Translations under genes and position numbers: made by a program
Shown: positions 55,705-64,000 of the stretch, piece after piece
Layout: each line of letters opens with the position of its first letter
Numbering within the stretch: position 1 is the stretch's first letter
From: Colwellia sp. 1_MG-2023
GTDB taxonomy: Bacteria; Pseudomonadota; Gammaproteobacteria; Enterobacterales; Alteromonadaceae
Assembly: GCF_030546755.1 (NCBI RefSeq)
Contig: NZ_JAUOPE010000003.1
Coordinates: 1-64,000, forward strand
DNA length: 64,000 nt
Reading direction: 5' to 3'
The notes under the pieces: generated by a model
Told to the model about the DNA's origin: nothing
Seen by the model: only the letters and a program-made list of their open reading frames with translations
Databases searched by the model: none

Positions 55705-58700
55705 ATGAAGTTAGCGCGCTCCGCGATTAAAAATGCCCAATTTACGCTGACGATTGTTATTTTAATGGTGCTAGTAGGAATTGTCTCTTACTTCACTATG
55801 CCTCGTTCAGAAGATCCTCAATTTGATATCCCAATCACCTTAATCGAAGTTATTTATCCCGGCGCCTCTTCTCATGATATTGAAACTTCTATTATTACCC
55901 CTTTAGAGCAAGAATTCTCTAATATTGAAGGGATCAAACGTATTGAAGCGCAAATTAAAAATGATGGCGCCAGAATAGAAATTAAATTTTTATATGGCAG
56001 CGATCCGCAAACAGCCTTTAATGAAATTAAACAAGCGCTTGCATCCATAGAGCCAAATCTACCTGATGGTGTACAAGATATTTTAGTACTTAAGGCAACC
56101 CCGACAAGTGTTGCTGTGGCTCAGCTCGCGTTATGGACTGAACCTACCGATTATAAAACCATGGAGTTTTATGCCAAAAAGTTAGAGAAAAGATTAGAAG
56201 CGATCTCTAGCGTTAAAAAAGCAGATATTTGGGGTTACCCTCAACAAGTTGTCGCTATTGACCTTAATCTGGATTTATTACAGCACTACGGCATTACCGT
56301 TAATTCTGTGAATCAAATCTTACAAAGACGAGCGTTAAATATCACGCCGGGCTTTGTTGATGCTAGTACCCGTCGCTTTAACGTTAAAGCCAGTGGTAAC
56401 TTTCAGGAAATTGAGCAATTAAAAGAAACAGTGGTTTATGCCAATGATGCGTTGGTGATCAAATTAAAAGATATTGCCAGCATTGCGTTTTCTGATGGCA
56501 AGCCCTCTTATTTGGCTTATTTTAATGAACATCCCGTCATTTTTATCACGCTTGAGCAACGCAAAGGCACAAATATTTTTGATTTAACGAACCAATTAAA
56601 CGCAGAAGTTGCTGATTTTAAAAAGCAATTACCTGAGCAAATCAAATTAGATGTGTTATTTGAACAAGCGGAAAGTGTAGAAACAAGAGTAAATGGTTTT
56701 TTTAATAATTTGTGGCAAGGCCTTATTTTAGTCGGCGTTATGTCATTATTATTTTTAGGGCTGCGTGAAGCGCTAGTGGTTATTGCGGTAATTCCTTTAT
56801 CTTTTTTAATCGCCATTGGTTGGTTAGATTTTGCGGGTTTTGGCTTGCAGCAAATGTCGATTGTCGGCTTAATTATTGCCCTTGGGTTATTGGTTGATAA
56901 CGCTATTGTGGTGACAGAAAGTATCCATCGAGAGAAAGGCAAGTTTGCTAGTTTAAAAGAAGCTGCAGCTTCAGGTACTAGTAAAGTAGGTTGGGCAATC
57001 ACAAGTGGTACGGTAACGACCTTATTCGCCTTTCTTCCAATGTTAATGATTGCTTCAGACACGGGTGATTTTATTCGTTCAATGCCGGTAACGGTTGTCT
57101 TTGTTTTATTAGCTTCATTGATATTAGCTTTAGCTTTTACGCCATTACTTGCGAGTAAGTTGTTTACAGTTAAACCTAGTAAAATTAAAACATTACAACA
57201 CTACGTTAATCAATTTGCTGGCAATAGTTATCTTCGTTTTTTAAAAGTATTAATGAATCGAAAAATGATTGTCGTGATGGTTTTTGTTGCAGCACTTGTT
57301 TTTATGTTTTCACTGTTTGGTAAAGTCGGCTTAAGTTTATTTCCAAAAGCTGAAAAACCAATGATTTTGATTGATGTTGAAGCTCCTGCTAACTCATCAC
57401 TTAATTATACAAACCAAGTAATGCAAGACATTGCTAAAAGCTTGAAAAAGTATTCATTGATTAAAGAAGTCGCGCTAAATGTTGGTAACTCAAACCCAAG
57501 AATTTACTACAATGAAATTCCCAAACGTGGAGTTGCACATTACGGCCAACTATTAATTGTGTTAAATGAGTTTGATGAGCAGAAATCTACGGATTTAGTC
57601 ACCGCGCTTAGAAAAGATTTTTCAACTTGGCACCAAGCCCACATCACCATTAAAGAGTTTACTCAGGGTCCTGTTACTGATAAGCCTATAACAGTACGCT
57701 TGATGAGCGAATCACTCAGTGATTTAGAACAAGTTTCAAATGATCTTGAGCAGCAGATGATGAAAATCAACGGGGTGATTAATATTGAAAACCCTATTGG
57801 TCAAGCAAACAGTGAAGTGGCACTTGAAATTGATTATGAAAAAGCAGGTATGAACGGCATTGACATTAATCAATTAGACTTGACGTTGCAGACTGTTTTA
57901 ACCGGTAGTTATGTCGGTAATTTTAGTGATAAAAATGGTGAAAGTTATCCGATTGTCGTGCGAGGGAAAAAGGCTGATTTAGATATTTTTGATGATATTT
58001 ATATTGCCAATAATGCCGGTAAGTTGGTGCCGTTGAATCAAGTGGTTTCACTTAAGCTTGCTAAAGGGCATACCGAGTTTTTCCATTACCAAAAACAACG
58101 AATGGCGAAAGTGTCTGCTGATGCTGATAAAGGCTATTCTGTTACGGCTTTAACGGAACAAATTGTTACTTATTTAGATAATTATCAATTTCCACAAGGT
58201 ATGTATTACACGCTTGGCGGCGAAGAAGAATCGCGACAAGAGAATTTTGCTGGTTTATCGCAAATTATGATCATCACAGCCGTAGGTATTTTTGCGGTAT
58301 TGGTGTTGCAGTTTAGATCGTTTATGCAGCCTTTAGTTATTTTTACTTCTATTCCATTTGCTATTGCCGGCTCGGTAATTGGTTTATATCTCTTTAACTT
58401 ATCTTTTTCGATGATGGCGTTTATTGGCCTGATTAGCTTGTTTGGCATTGTTGTTAATAACGCGATTATTTTAATTGATACTGCCAATCACAATTTTTCA
58501 GAATGTAAAGATATGCGGTTATCAATCTTAAATGCCAGTAAAACGCGTTTTACTCCTATCTTATTAACCACATTAACCACGATAGGTGGTTTGTTGCCAT
58601 TAACATTACTCGGTGGTGGTTTATGGCAGCCGTTAGGAGTGGTTATCATTTCAGGGCTTTGCGTTTCTGCTATCGCAAGTTTTGTTTTAGTGCCTGTGTT

Positions 58701-58734
58701 AACAGAGCTATTTTCTCGTTCAAAAACGCAGTAA
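55705..58734 (+). CDS. RND-family efflux permease (HAE-1 type)
   Basis: A 1009-residue inner-membrane proton-driven exporter with 12 membrane helices and two large periplasmic loops, in the AcrB/MexF-like class. The proton-relay segment GLLVDNAIVVTE gives D398, and FALLPMLM-type helix regions are seen near 445. The N-terminus MKLARSAIKNAQFTLTIVIL is typical. Substrates cannot be told from sequence. It is followed after 24 bases by prsK on the same strand, so the RND pair and the PEP-CTERM regulators may share a transcript. Confidence 0.93.
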   Translation: MKLARSAIKNAQFTLTIVILMVLVGIVSYFTMPRSEDPQFDIPITLIEVIYPGASSHDIETSIITPLEQEFSNIEGIKRIEAQIKNDGARIEIKFLYGSDPQTAFNEIKQALASIEPNLPDGVQDILVLKATPTSVAVAQLALWTEPTDYKTMEFYAKKLEKRLEAISSVKKADIWGYPQQVVAIDLNLDLLQHYGITVNSVNQILQRRALNITPGFVDASTRRFNVKASGNFQEIEQLKETVVYANDALVIKLKDIASIAFSDGKPSYLAYFNEHPVIFITLEQRKGTNIFDLTNQLNAEVADFKKQLPEQIKLDVLFEQAESVETRVNGFFNNLWQGLILVGVMSLLFLGLREALVVIAVIPLSFLIAIGWLDFAGFGLQQMSIVGLIIALGLLVDNAIVVTESIHREKGKFASLKEAAASGTSKVGWAITSGTVTTLFAFLPMLMIASDTGDFIRSMPVTVVFVLLASLILALAFTPLLASKLFTVKPSKIKTLQHYVNQFAGNSYLRFLKVLMNRKMIVVMVFVAALVFMFSLFGKVGLSLFPKAEKPMILIDVEAPANSSLNYTNQVMQDIAKSLKKYSLIKEVALNVGNSNPRIYYNEIPKRGVAHYGQLLIVLNEFDEQKSTDLVTALRKDFSTWHQAHITIKEFTQGPVTDKPITVRLMSESLSDLEQVSNDLEQQMMKINGVINIENPIGQANSEVALEIDYEKAGMNGIDINQLDLTLQTVLTGSYVGNFSDKNGESYPIVVRGKKADLDIFDDIYIANNAGKLVPLNQVVSLKLAKGHTEFFHYQKQRMAKVSADADKGYSVTALTEQIVTYLDNYQFPQGMYYTLGGEEESRQENFAGLSQIMIITAVGIFAVLVLQFRSFMQPLVIFTSIPFAIAGSVIGLYLFNLSFSMMAFIGLISLFGIVVNNAIILIDTANHNFSECKDMRLSILNASKTRFTPILLTTLTTIGGLLPLTLLGGGLWQPLGVVIISGLCVSAIASFVLVPVLTELFSRSKTQ

Positions 58735-58758
58735 TTGGTAAAAGGGAAGTAAGCACTT

Positions 58759-60795
58759 ATGGAATTTGTAGGACAAATTGGCTTTTCTTTAAGTTTTATT
58801 GCTTACCTTGTTTTTACCTTATTGATAGTAGCGGCAAGAAATAAATCAGTTTTAGCAAAATGGACCATAGTTTCAGCATTAAGTACCACATTTGCTAGCG
58901 GTTTATCATTTCTACAAATCAAAATGGGCTTTAGTTTACAATGGGTAATGCTAGCCGACGGCTTTAAAATAGCTTGCTGGTCGGTCATGGTGCTTATCTG
59001 TAATACAGAACTAACATCCGTGCGGAAGCTGTTTTCAAATTATCATATTCGTCAATATGTTGTGATCAGTACACTGTTGATGGTTTCTTGCTGGGTAGCT
59101 ACTTACTTTTTAAATTTCTCTTATGAATATTTATTTTTACTGTTCATCGTTTTAAATCTTTGGATTTTGGTGTTAATTGAGCAGCTTTATCGAAGTGCCG
59201 ATGATCAAATTCGTTGGGCTATTTGGCCTTTAATTATTGCGCTAGCTAGTGTGTCAATTTTTGACTTTGTACTTTACGCTCAAGCGACAATGGTGGGCGG
59301 TATAGACTTCAACTTTTGGTACAGCAGGGGCTTTATCGCACTCGCCATTGTGCCATTATTGTTAATTAGCACACGTCGTGTGAAAAACGGCTCTGTGCGA
59401 ATTTTTGTATCACGCCAAGTGGTTTTTTATAGCTCCATCTTAATGATTGCAGGCATTTACTTATTGGTGATGGCACTTGCAGGTTATGTCATTAATTATA
59501 TTGGTGGTGAGTGGGGCAGTTTTGTCAGTATAGGCTTTTTAATTTTTAGCGGTATTGTATTAGTTACCTTATTAATTACAGACACTTTACGTAAAAAATT
59601 GAAAGTGTTTATAGCAAAAAACTTTTTTGCAAATCGATATGAATACCGCGATGAATGGTTAGATTTAATCGAAAAAATAGAAACCACTAGTGCTGAAAGT
59701 TATTATCAAATGGCGACACAAATTATGATGTCAAAACTCGGTGCAACGGGTGGAGCCATCATTAAAAAACGCAGTGAAATGCAGTTTGACGTAAAATACT
59801 CTAAAAGCTTAGCTTTATCTGAAGCGTTTGATTTGCAACTAACCTTGATTAGTCAATTTTGTCAAAATAAGGGTTGGATTATTGATGTTGATGAATATGA
59901 ATTAACACCTTCAATGTATCCAGAACTTAATTTAGATATTGATTTATGTCGTAGCTTTAATATTGAAACTATAGTGCCTATTTTTATCGGTAAAGCGTTT
60001 TACGGCTTATTTGTTGTTGGTGATATTACAGAAAAAAAACAGCTTAACTGGGAAGATAGAGATTTGCTTTTTGCCGTATCAAAACAGTTAGGTAATTTTA
60101 TCTCATTACATGAAGCGAACGACGAACTGGCTGAATCAAAACAGTTTGATGCGTTTAATCGGATGTCGGCGTTTCTAGTTCACGATTTAAAAAATGTGCA
60201 AGCGCAACTTGCTTTAATTACCACTAATGCTGAAAAACATCGCGATAACCCAGAGTTTATTGATGATGTTTTTGAAACCGTAGAATCCGCGACAGACAGA
60301 TTAGCTAAAGTATTAACACAATTGCGAAATAAACAAGTCGCGCAATCAAAGAAAAAAGAAACAGACATTGCTGAGTTAGTAAATAAAGTTGTTGAGCAGC
60401 GAAATGTAATTAAACCTAAAGTGCAAATTGAAAAACTACAACCTTGTTTAATCGAAGTTGATAAAGATACTTTGTATTCTGTGCTAAACCATCTTATTCA
60501 AAATGCACAAGAAGCGACAAATGAAGACGGATGGGTTAAAGTAAATGTGCTTGCCAATGCTGATATCATTCAAGTTACCATAGAAGATAACGGCAGTGGT
60601 ATGTCTGCTGAATTTATTAAAACCCGCTTATTTAAACCTTTTGACACGACAAAAGGTAATGCTGGTATGGGCATTGGCGTTTACGAAGCAAAACAATTTA
60701 TTGAAAGTATTGCCGGAACTATTAAAGTGACAAGTAGAGAAGAGCATGGCTCTATATTTGATATCCGTTTACCGATAAAACCTCAGTATCAATAA
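58759..60795 (+). CDS. prsK: PEP-CTERM system histidine kinase PrsK
   Basis: A 678-residue sensor kinase of the XrtA/PEP-CTERM system. Seven to eight membrane helices fill residues 5-275, then a GAF domain (about 290-440) and a HisKA-type domain with H475 in FLVHDLKN. An HATPase domain follows, with NHLIQNAQEA, DNGSGM and KGNAGMGIGVYEAK. The fused membrane-GAF-kinase architecture and direct linkage to prsR are diagnostic. The signal is unknown. Confidence 0.93.
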   Translation: MEFVGQIGFSLSFIAYLVFTLLIVAARNKSVLAKWTIVSALSTTFASGLSFLQIKMGFSLQWVMLADGFKIACWSVMVLICNTELTSVRKLFSNYHIRQYVVISTLLMVSCWVATYFLNFSYEYLFLLFIVLNLWILVLIEQLYRSADDQIRWAIWPLIIALASVSIFDFVLYAQATMVGGIDFNFWYSRGFIALAIVPLLLISTRRVKNGSVRIFVSRQVVFYSSILMIAGIYLLVMALAGYVINYIGGEWGSFVSIGFLIFSGIVLVTLLITDTLRKKLKVFIAKNFFANRYEYRDEWLDLIEKIETTSAESYYQMATQIMMSKLGATGGAIIKKRSEMQFDVKYSKSLALSEAFDLQLTLISQFCQNKGWIIDVDEYELTPSMYPELNLDIDLCRSFNIETIVPIFIGKAFYGLFVVGDITEKKQLNWEDRDLLFAVSKQLGNFISLHEANDELAESKQFDAFNRMSAFLVHDLKNVQAQLALITTNAEKHRDNPEFIDDVFETVESATDRLAKVLTQLRNKQVAQSKKKETDIAELVNKVVEQRNVIKPKVQIEKLQPCLIEVDKDTLYSVLNHLIQNAQEATNEDGWVKVNVLANADIIQVTIEDNGSGMSAEFIKTRLFKPFDTTKGNAGMGIGVYEAKQFIESIAGTIKVTSREEHGSIFDIRLPIKPQYQ

Positions 60796-60820
60796 TAATG
60801 TATGAAAGGATTTTAAATTA

Positions 60821-62179
60821 ATGGAAAAGTTACTCATTGTAGATGACGATAAAGGTATCCAAAAACAATTAAAATGGAGTTTATCTGATTATGAGGCCGT
60901 TTTAGCAGCAGACAGAGAAAGTGCAATTGCTGCCGTTCGTCGCCATGAGCCTAAAGTGGTGACTTTAGATTTAGGTTTACCACCTGACTCAGCCAATGCC
61001 TCTGAAGGCTTAGCCGCACTTGAAGAAATTCTGAAAATATCTCCTCATACTAAAGTCATTGTTATCACCGGTAATGATGATCGAACCAATGCCTTAAAAG
61101 CTATTTCTTTAGGCGCTTACGACTTTTACCAAAAGCCAATTGATTCAGAAGTGATTAACGTTATTGTTGCTCGAGCGTTTAGTGTTGCGGCTATCGAACA
61201 AGAAAACCGTCAAATGCGTACAGTTGGTGGAAATGATATTGGCATTATCGGTAACAGTGAAACGATAGAGCGTTGTCGTATGATGGTAAAACGCATTGCG
61301 CCTACTCAAATAACCGCCTTGTTATTAGGAGAAAGTGGTACCGGTAAAGAAGTGACCGCCAATGCGATACATATTGCCAGTGATCGTAGTAAAAAACCTT
61401 TTATCGCCATTAATTGTGCGTCAATTCCGGAAACATTGTTAGAAAGTGAGTTATTCGGCTTTGAAAAAGGCGCTTTTACTGGTGCGGTTCGCACGACAAA
61501 AGGTAAAATTGAATGCGCCGAAGGTGGAACGTTATTTCTTGATGAAATTGGAGATATGCCATTTAACCTACAAGCTAAATTATTGCGTTTTCTTCAAGAG
61601 AAAAAAATTGAGCGTTTAGGGGGTAGACAAGAAATTGAAGTGGATGTTCGAGTGGTTTGTGCGACTAATCAAAATCTTGAAGAAATGGTCGCCAATAAAG
61701 AATTTCGTGAAGACTTATTTTATCGAGTTAGTGAAATTACCTTAAATATACCGCCGTTAAGAGAACGAGAAGAAGATGTGCTTATTTTGGCGCAATTCTT
61801 TTTACAGCGCTATGCGCTTGAATATAAAAGCAATGTTAAAAGCTTCTCTGAAGATGGCTTATGTGCAATTAAGGCGCATAAATGGCCTGGTAATATACGT
61901 GAGTTACAAAACAAAGTGAAAAGCTCTGTAATCATGTCTACGGGCACGCAAGTAACTGCGATGGATTTAGGTTTTTTTGATCATGAAGATAATAACTTAG
62001 AGCTTAATTTAAACCTGCGTCAAGTACGAGAACAAGCGGAATCTATTGCTATTCAAAAAGCCTATGCCTTGTCAGAAGGTAATATGTCCAAATGTTCAAA
62101 TTTACTCGGCATCACCAGACCGACACTTTACACCTTGATTGAAAAATATGGCTTGGCGATTAATTCAGAAAAAGATTAA
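60821..62179 (+). CDS. prsR: PEP-CTERM-box response regulator PrsR (sigma54 activator)
   Basis: A 452-residue NtrC-type activator. The receiver domain has D50 as phosphoacceptor (VTLDLGLPPD), the central AAA+ domain has Walker A LLGESGTGKE and the sigma54-contact loop FEKGAFTGAV, and a Fis-type HTH (SNLLGITRPTLYTLIEKYG) ends it. It would activate sigma54 promoters such as the one before the PEP-CTERM gene about 9 kb away. It starts 25 bases after prsK. Confidence 0.95.
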   Translation: MEKLLIVDDDKGIQKQLKWSLSDYEAVLAADRESAIAAVRRHEPKVVTLDLGLPPDSANASEGLAALEEILKISPHTKVIVITGNDDRTNALKAISLGAYDFYQKPIDSEVINVIVARAFSVAAIEQENRQMRTVGGNDIGIIGNSETIERCRMMVKRIAPTQITALLLGESGTGKEVTANAIHIASDRSKKPFIAINCASIPETLLESELFGFEKGAFTGAVRTTKGKIECAEGGTLFLDEIGDMPFNLQAKLLRFLQEKKIERLGGRQEIEVDVRVVCATNQNLEEMVANKEFREDLFYRVSEITLNIPPLREREEDVLILAQFFLQRYALEYKSNVKSFSEDGLCAIKAHKWPGNIRELQNKVKSSVIMSTGTQVTAMDLGFFDHEDNNLELNLNLRQVREQAESIAIQKAYALSEGNMSKCSNLLGITRPTLYTLIEKYGLAINSEKD

Positions 62180-62200
62180 ACAAGAGTATTAAAAACCATT

Positions 62201-62235
62201 AACAGAACAAGGAAGTAAAAATTCTTTGTTCTGTT
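62201..62235. terminator. Hairpin between convergent prsR and the membrane gene
   Basis: AACAGAACAAGGAA and TTCTTTGTTCTGTT pair over 14 bp (one G-U) around a 7-base loop, in the 94-base gap between convergent genes. T runs are weak on both strands; on the minus strand a GGTTTTT lies just after. Confidence 0.55.
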
Positions 62236-62273
62236 AAATAATAACTAAATATACTAAGGAGTTTGTGGAATTA

Positions 62274-62978
62274 TTAAACTTCTTTAGTGGCAGAAGTTAA
62301 TGATATGTTTAATGATTTTTTCTTAATTAAAATATATTCTAACAGTGTATAAATAAATAAAGCTACTCCAAGCATCTCTAAAAGTTCTTCGAAAGTATAA
62401 AATATTGCGTATAAAAGTCCTCTATTTCCATTTTGCTCCGCTTGCCAACCACCGAGCATTTCAAACCCTATTGCACCTAACACAAACGTACTACCCGATA
62501 AAATAAATAACCACATAATCCTTTTTGGTAGTACTAATAAAAACTTAAGGTATGAAACTGCAAAGGCAATTAAAGCTAAACCATAAGGAATAACCCAGGC
62601 AAAATAAAACAACCCTGTGGCATCTACTGTGTTTTTAATCGGAGTATTTAACTTTTCGTGAATAGAAGATATTTCATCAATAGATAAAAATAAAAAGATA
62701 AACGATAAAATTCCCCATAAGATAAAAGGTAAGTTTTCATTTTTTTGAATACTAGTAATAAAGAGCAATAATAAACTAGCGATAATTAAAGCAATAGAAG
62801 AGTAAAATGTTGGAATGTTTTTTTCAGTATTAAAATCGAATAAACCAATGATGCCAAAAACATAATCGTGATCAAAAACAAACCTAGAAACTAAGCCTAG
62901 AATATTAGCGCATAGCAATATAGCAATAATACTGAGAAAGATTGTTAAGATTTTTTTTGGTGTCAAACTTATGGTCAT
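62274..62978 (-). CDS. Conserved membrane protein of unknown function
   Basis: A 234-residue protein with about seven hydrophobic helices. Two polar motifs stand out inside or near helices: SIDEISSIHEKLNTP near residue 100 and TFEELLEMLG near 195. Their Asp, Glu and His residues could form an intramembrane metal or catalytic site. I recall similar uncharacterised proteins in several bacteria. A sigma54-like element upstream and its place between prsR and the exosortase-locus ATPase suggest PrsR control, which is inference. Confidence 0.8.
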   Translation of the reverse strand: MTISLTPKKILTIFLSIIAILLCANILGLVSRFVFDHDYVFGIIGLFDFNTEKNIPTFYSSIALIIASLLLLFITSIQKNENLPFILWGILSFIFLFLSIDEISSIHEKLNTPIKNTVDATGLFYFAWVIPYGLALIAFAVSYLKFLLVLPKRIMWLFILSGSTFVLGAIGFEMLGGWQAEQNGNRGLLYAIFYTFEELLEMLGVALFIYTLLEYILIKKKSLNISLTSATKEV

Positions 62979-63027
62979 ATATAGCTCCAGTTGGCGGTGA
63001 TTTCAGTATTATTATTATTTTATGAAA

Positions 63028-63043
63028 AGCAATGTTAGTGCTG
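63028..63043 (-). promoter_or_regulatory. Sigma54-like element upstream of the membrane gene
   Basis: CAGCACTAACATTGCT on the minus strand matches TGGCAC-N5-TTGCW except that the first G of the invariant GG is A. Spacing to the GC pair is correct, and the coding start lies about 40 bases after the expected start point. Confidence 0.45.
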
Positions 63044-63172
63044 TATGTTAGAATTTGATTCGCTTAAATGAAATTTTACACACCATATTGAAAAATAGGA
63101 TTTATGACTTGCTATCAAACCTATCTTTTATATAACCCTAAATATTTTCAAATCAACATTAACAGCGCAATG

Positions 63173-64000
63173 TTATTTTTCGATCTGTTCTTCAGCGTAT
63201 AGCTTACTTTTATGTTTCAATAATTTATCAACATAACGAGCCATTTTTACTTTTTGCTTAATGGAAGATTCAAGAATTTCTTCGACGTCTCTTAAGACTT
63301 CTTTGATGTGTTCAACATTCTCGGTTGAATTAACCACCACTTGTTGATTCGTTTTACTAGGCTCTTGACTGGCTAATTCTGAAGAATTTAAAGAGCCTGT
63401 TAATTCAATTTCCATTTCTTCAGCAACTGTCATAATAGTTTCTGAATTGATAACATCTAATTCTTCTAAAAAACCAAATAATAATAAGCGGTCAACAAAG
63501 ATATTGATTTTACGTGGTACACCTAAGGTTTTTTCGTGAATAAGCTCAAAGGCATTTTCTGAAAACAGTTCATCTTTGTCACAACCTGCTTGGTGTATAC
63601 GGTGAATAATATATTCTTTTACTTCCGCGACACTCAGTGGTTTTAAATGAGCAGAAGCGATTATACGTTGCCTAAATTGCTCCATATTCGGTGCTTGAAT
63701 AATCGGCTTTAATTCTTCTTGGCCAAGTAAAAAACTTTGAATCAACGGTTTGTTTTCTAATTGAAAATTAGACAACATGCGTAATTCTTCAACGGTTTCA
63801 GACGGTAAGTTTTGTGCTTCATCGACAATTAATAAAGCACGTTTACCTTGTTGATTCAGCTGAATAAGGAATTTTTCAATAGCTTGTAATAAGTCAGCTT
63901 TGCTGTCGCCTTTAGATTCAATATTAAATTCAGAAACAACCAGCGCTAACAATTCTTGAGGGTCAAGTTTGGTTGTTACCAACTGGGCTGCAACAATACT
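63173..64000 (-). CDS. Exosortase/PEP-CTERM-locus ATPase (partial)
   Basis: C-terminal 275 residues of an ExeA/GspA-like AAA ATPase of the type found in XrtA polysaccharide loci. The frame is open to the window end, so the N-terminus with the Walker A motif lies beyond 64000. Visible are VAAQLVTTKLDPQELL, Walker B ALLIVDEAQNL, the sensor-type RQRIIASAHLKPLS and GVPRKINIFVDRLLLFG. A charged C-terminal tail follows. It marks the near edge of a probable exosortase and polysaccharide-synthesis cluster. A TTG at 63982 is not the start. Confidence 0.88.
   Translation of the reverse strand, partial: SIVAAQLVTTKLDPQELLALVVSEFNIESKGDSKADLLQAIEKFLIQLNQQGKRALLIVDEAQNLPSETVEELRMLSNFQLENKPLIQSFLLGQEELKPIIQAPNMEQFRQRIIASAHLKPLSVAEVKEYIIHRIHQAGCDKDELFSENAFELIHEKTLGVPRKINIFVDRLLLFGFLEELDVINSETIMTVAEEMEIELTGSLNSSELASQEPSKTNQQVVVNSTENVEHIKEVLRDVEEILESSIKQKVKMARYVDKLLKHKSKLYAEEQIEK

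Noticed and set aside
1-64000. CRISPR arrays, insertion sequences, prophage genes
   Set aside because: No regularly spaced direct repeats, transposase, integrase or phage structural gene seen.

Overview
The window is AT-rich, gene-dense chromosomal DNA from a marine gammaproteobacterium. Three things point to the Alteromonadales, most likely Colwelliaceae (Colwellia or Thalassotalea type): the set RsmJ, YihI, SrkA-DsbA, PolA and HemN; several methyl-accepting chemotaxis proteins; and a PEP-CTERM/exosortase-A regulatory pair (PrsK/PrsR). This placement is an inference from gene content and was not tested by database search. I see no insertion sequence, prophage or CRISPR array. About 45 protein genes, two tRNAs and two non-coding RNA candidates are supported.

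Layout. 1-9 kb: ferritin, a peroxiredoxin with a tiny Cys-rich partner gene, a chemoreceptor with an acidic stretch, rsmJ, a divergent 3-methyladenine-glycosylase-like protein, a diguanylate cyclase and oligopeptidase A. 9-17 kb: glutathione reductase, a histidine kinase, a DUF1801 protein, polA (two perfect DnaA boxes upstream, a Spot 42-positioned sRNA candidate downstream), and an SPFH plus ribbon-helix-helix operon with a palindrome over its promoter. 17-29 kb: alanine/glycine symporter, WD40 lipoprotein, diguanylate cyclase, glycosyltransferase/PAP2 pair, a chemoreceptor with a duplicated sensor, tRNA-His, bacteriohemerythrin and hemN with an FNR-type site. 29-45 kb: penicillin-amidase-family lipoprotein, yihI-DUF2489, a CsrB/CsrC-type RNA, VOC protein, M61 peptidase, purU, chemoreceptor, hybrid kinase and hutG-hutF. 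45-54 kb: ccoG, srkA-dsbA, a propeller-SHOCT fusion, a tandem-OB SSB-like protein, a PEP-CTERM protein and a VanZ protein. 54-64 kb: tRNA-Arg, an RND efflux pair, prsK-prsR, a membrane protein, and an exosortase-locus ATPase cut by the window end.

How the parts work together. The right-hand third is the regulatory edge of a PEP-CTERM surface-protein system. PrsK and PrsR (a sigma54 activator) lie a few kb from a PEP-CTERM protein whose upstream region has a sigma54 -24/-12 element and a 30-bp inverted repeat. The exosortase/polysaccharide locus probably begins beyond 64 kb. Elsewhere the window holds scattered pieces of the block known in E. coli as srkA-dsbA, polA-spf-yihA-csrC-yihI-hemN. 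This synteny supports the strongest new call here: an unannotated, GGA-rich RNA of about 340 nt directly upstream of yihI that looks like a CsrA-sequestering RNA. Redox and stress functions (ferritin, peroxiredoxin, Gor, DsbA, SrkA, CcoG, HemN) and signalling proteins (three chemoreceptors, two GGDEF proteins, three histidine kinases) dominate the rest.
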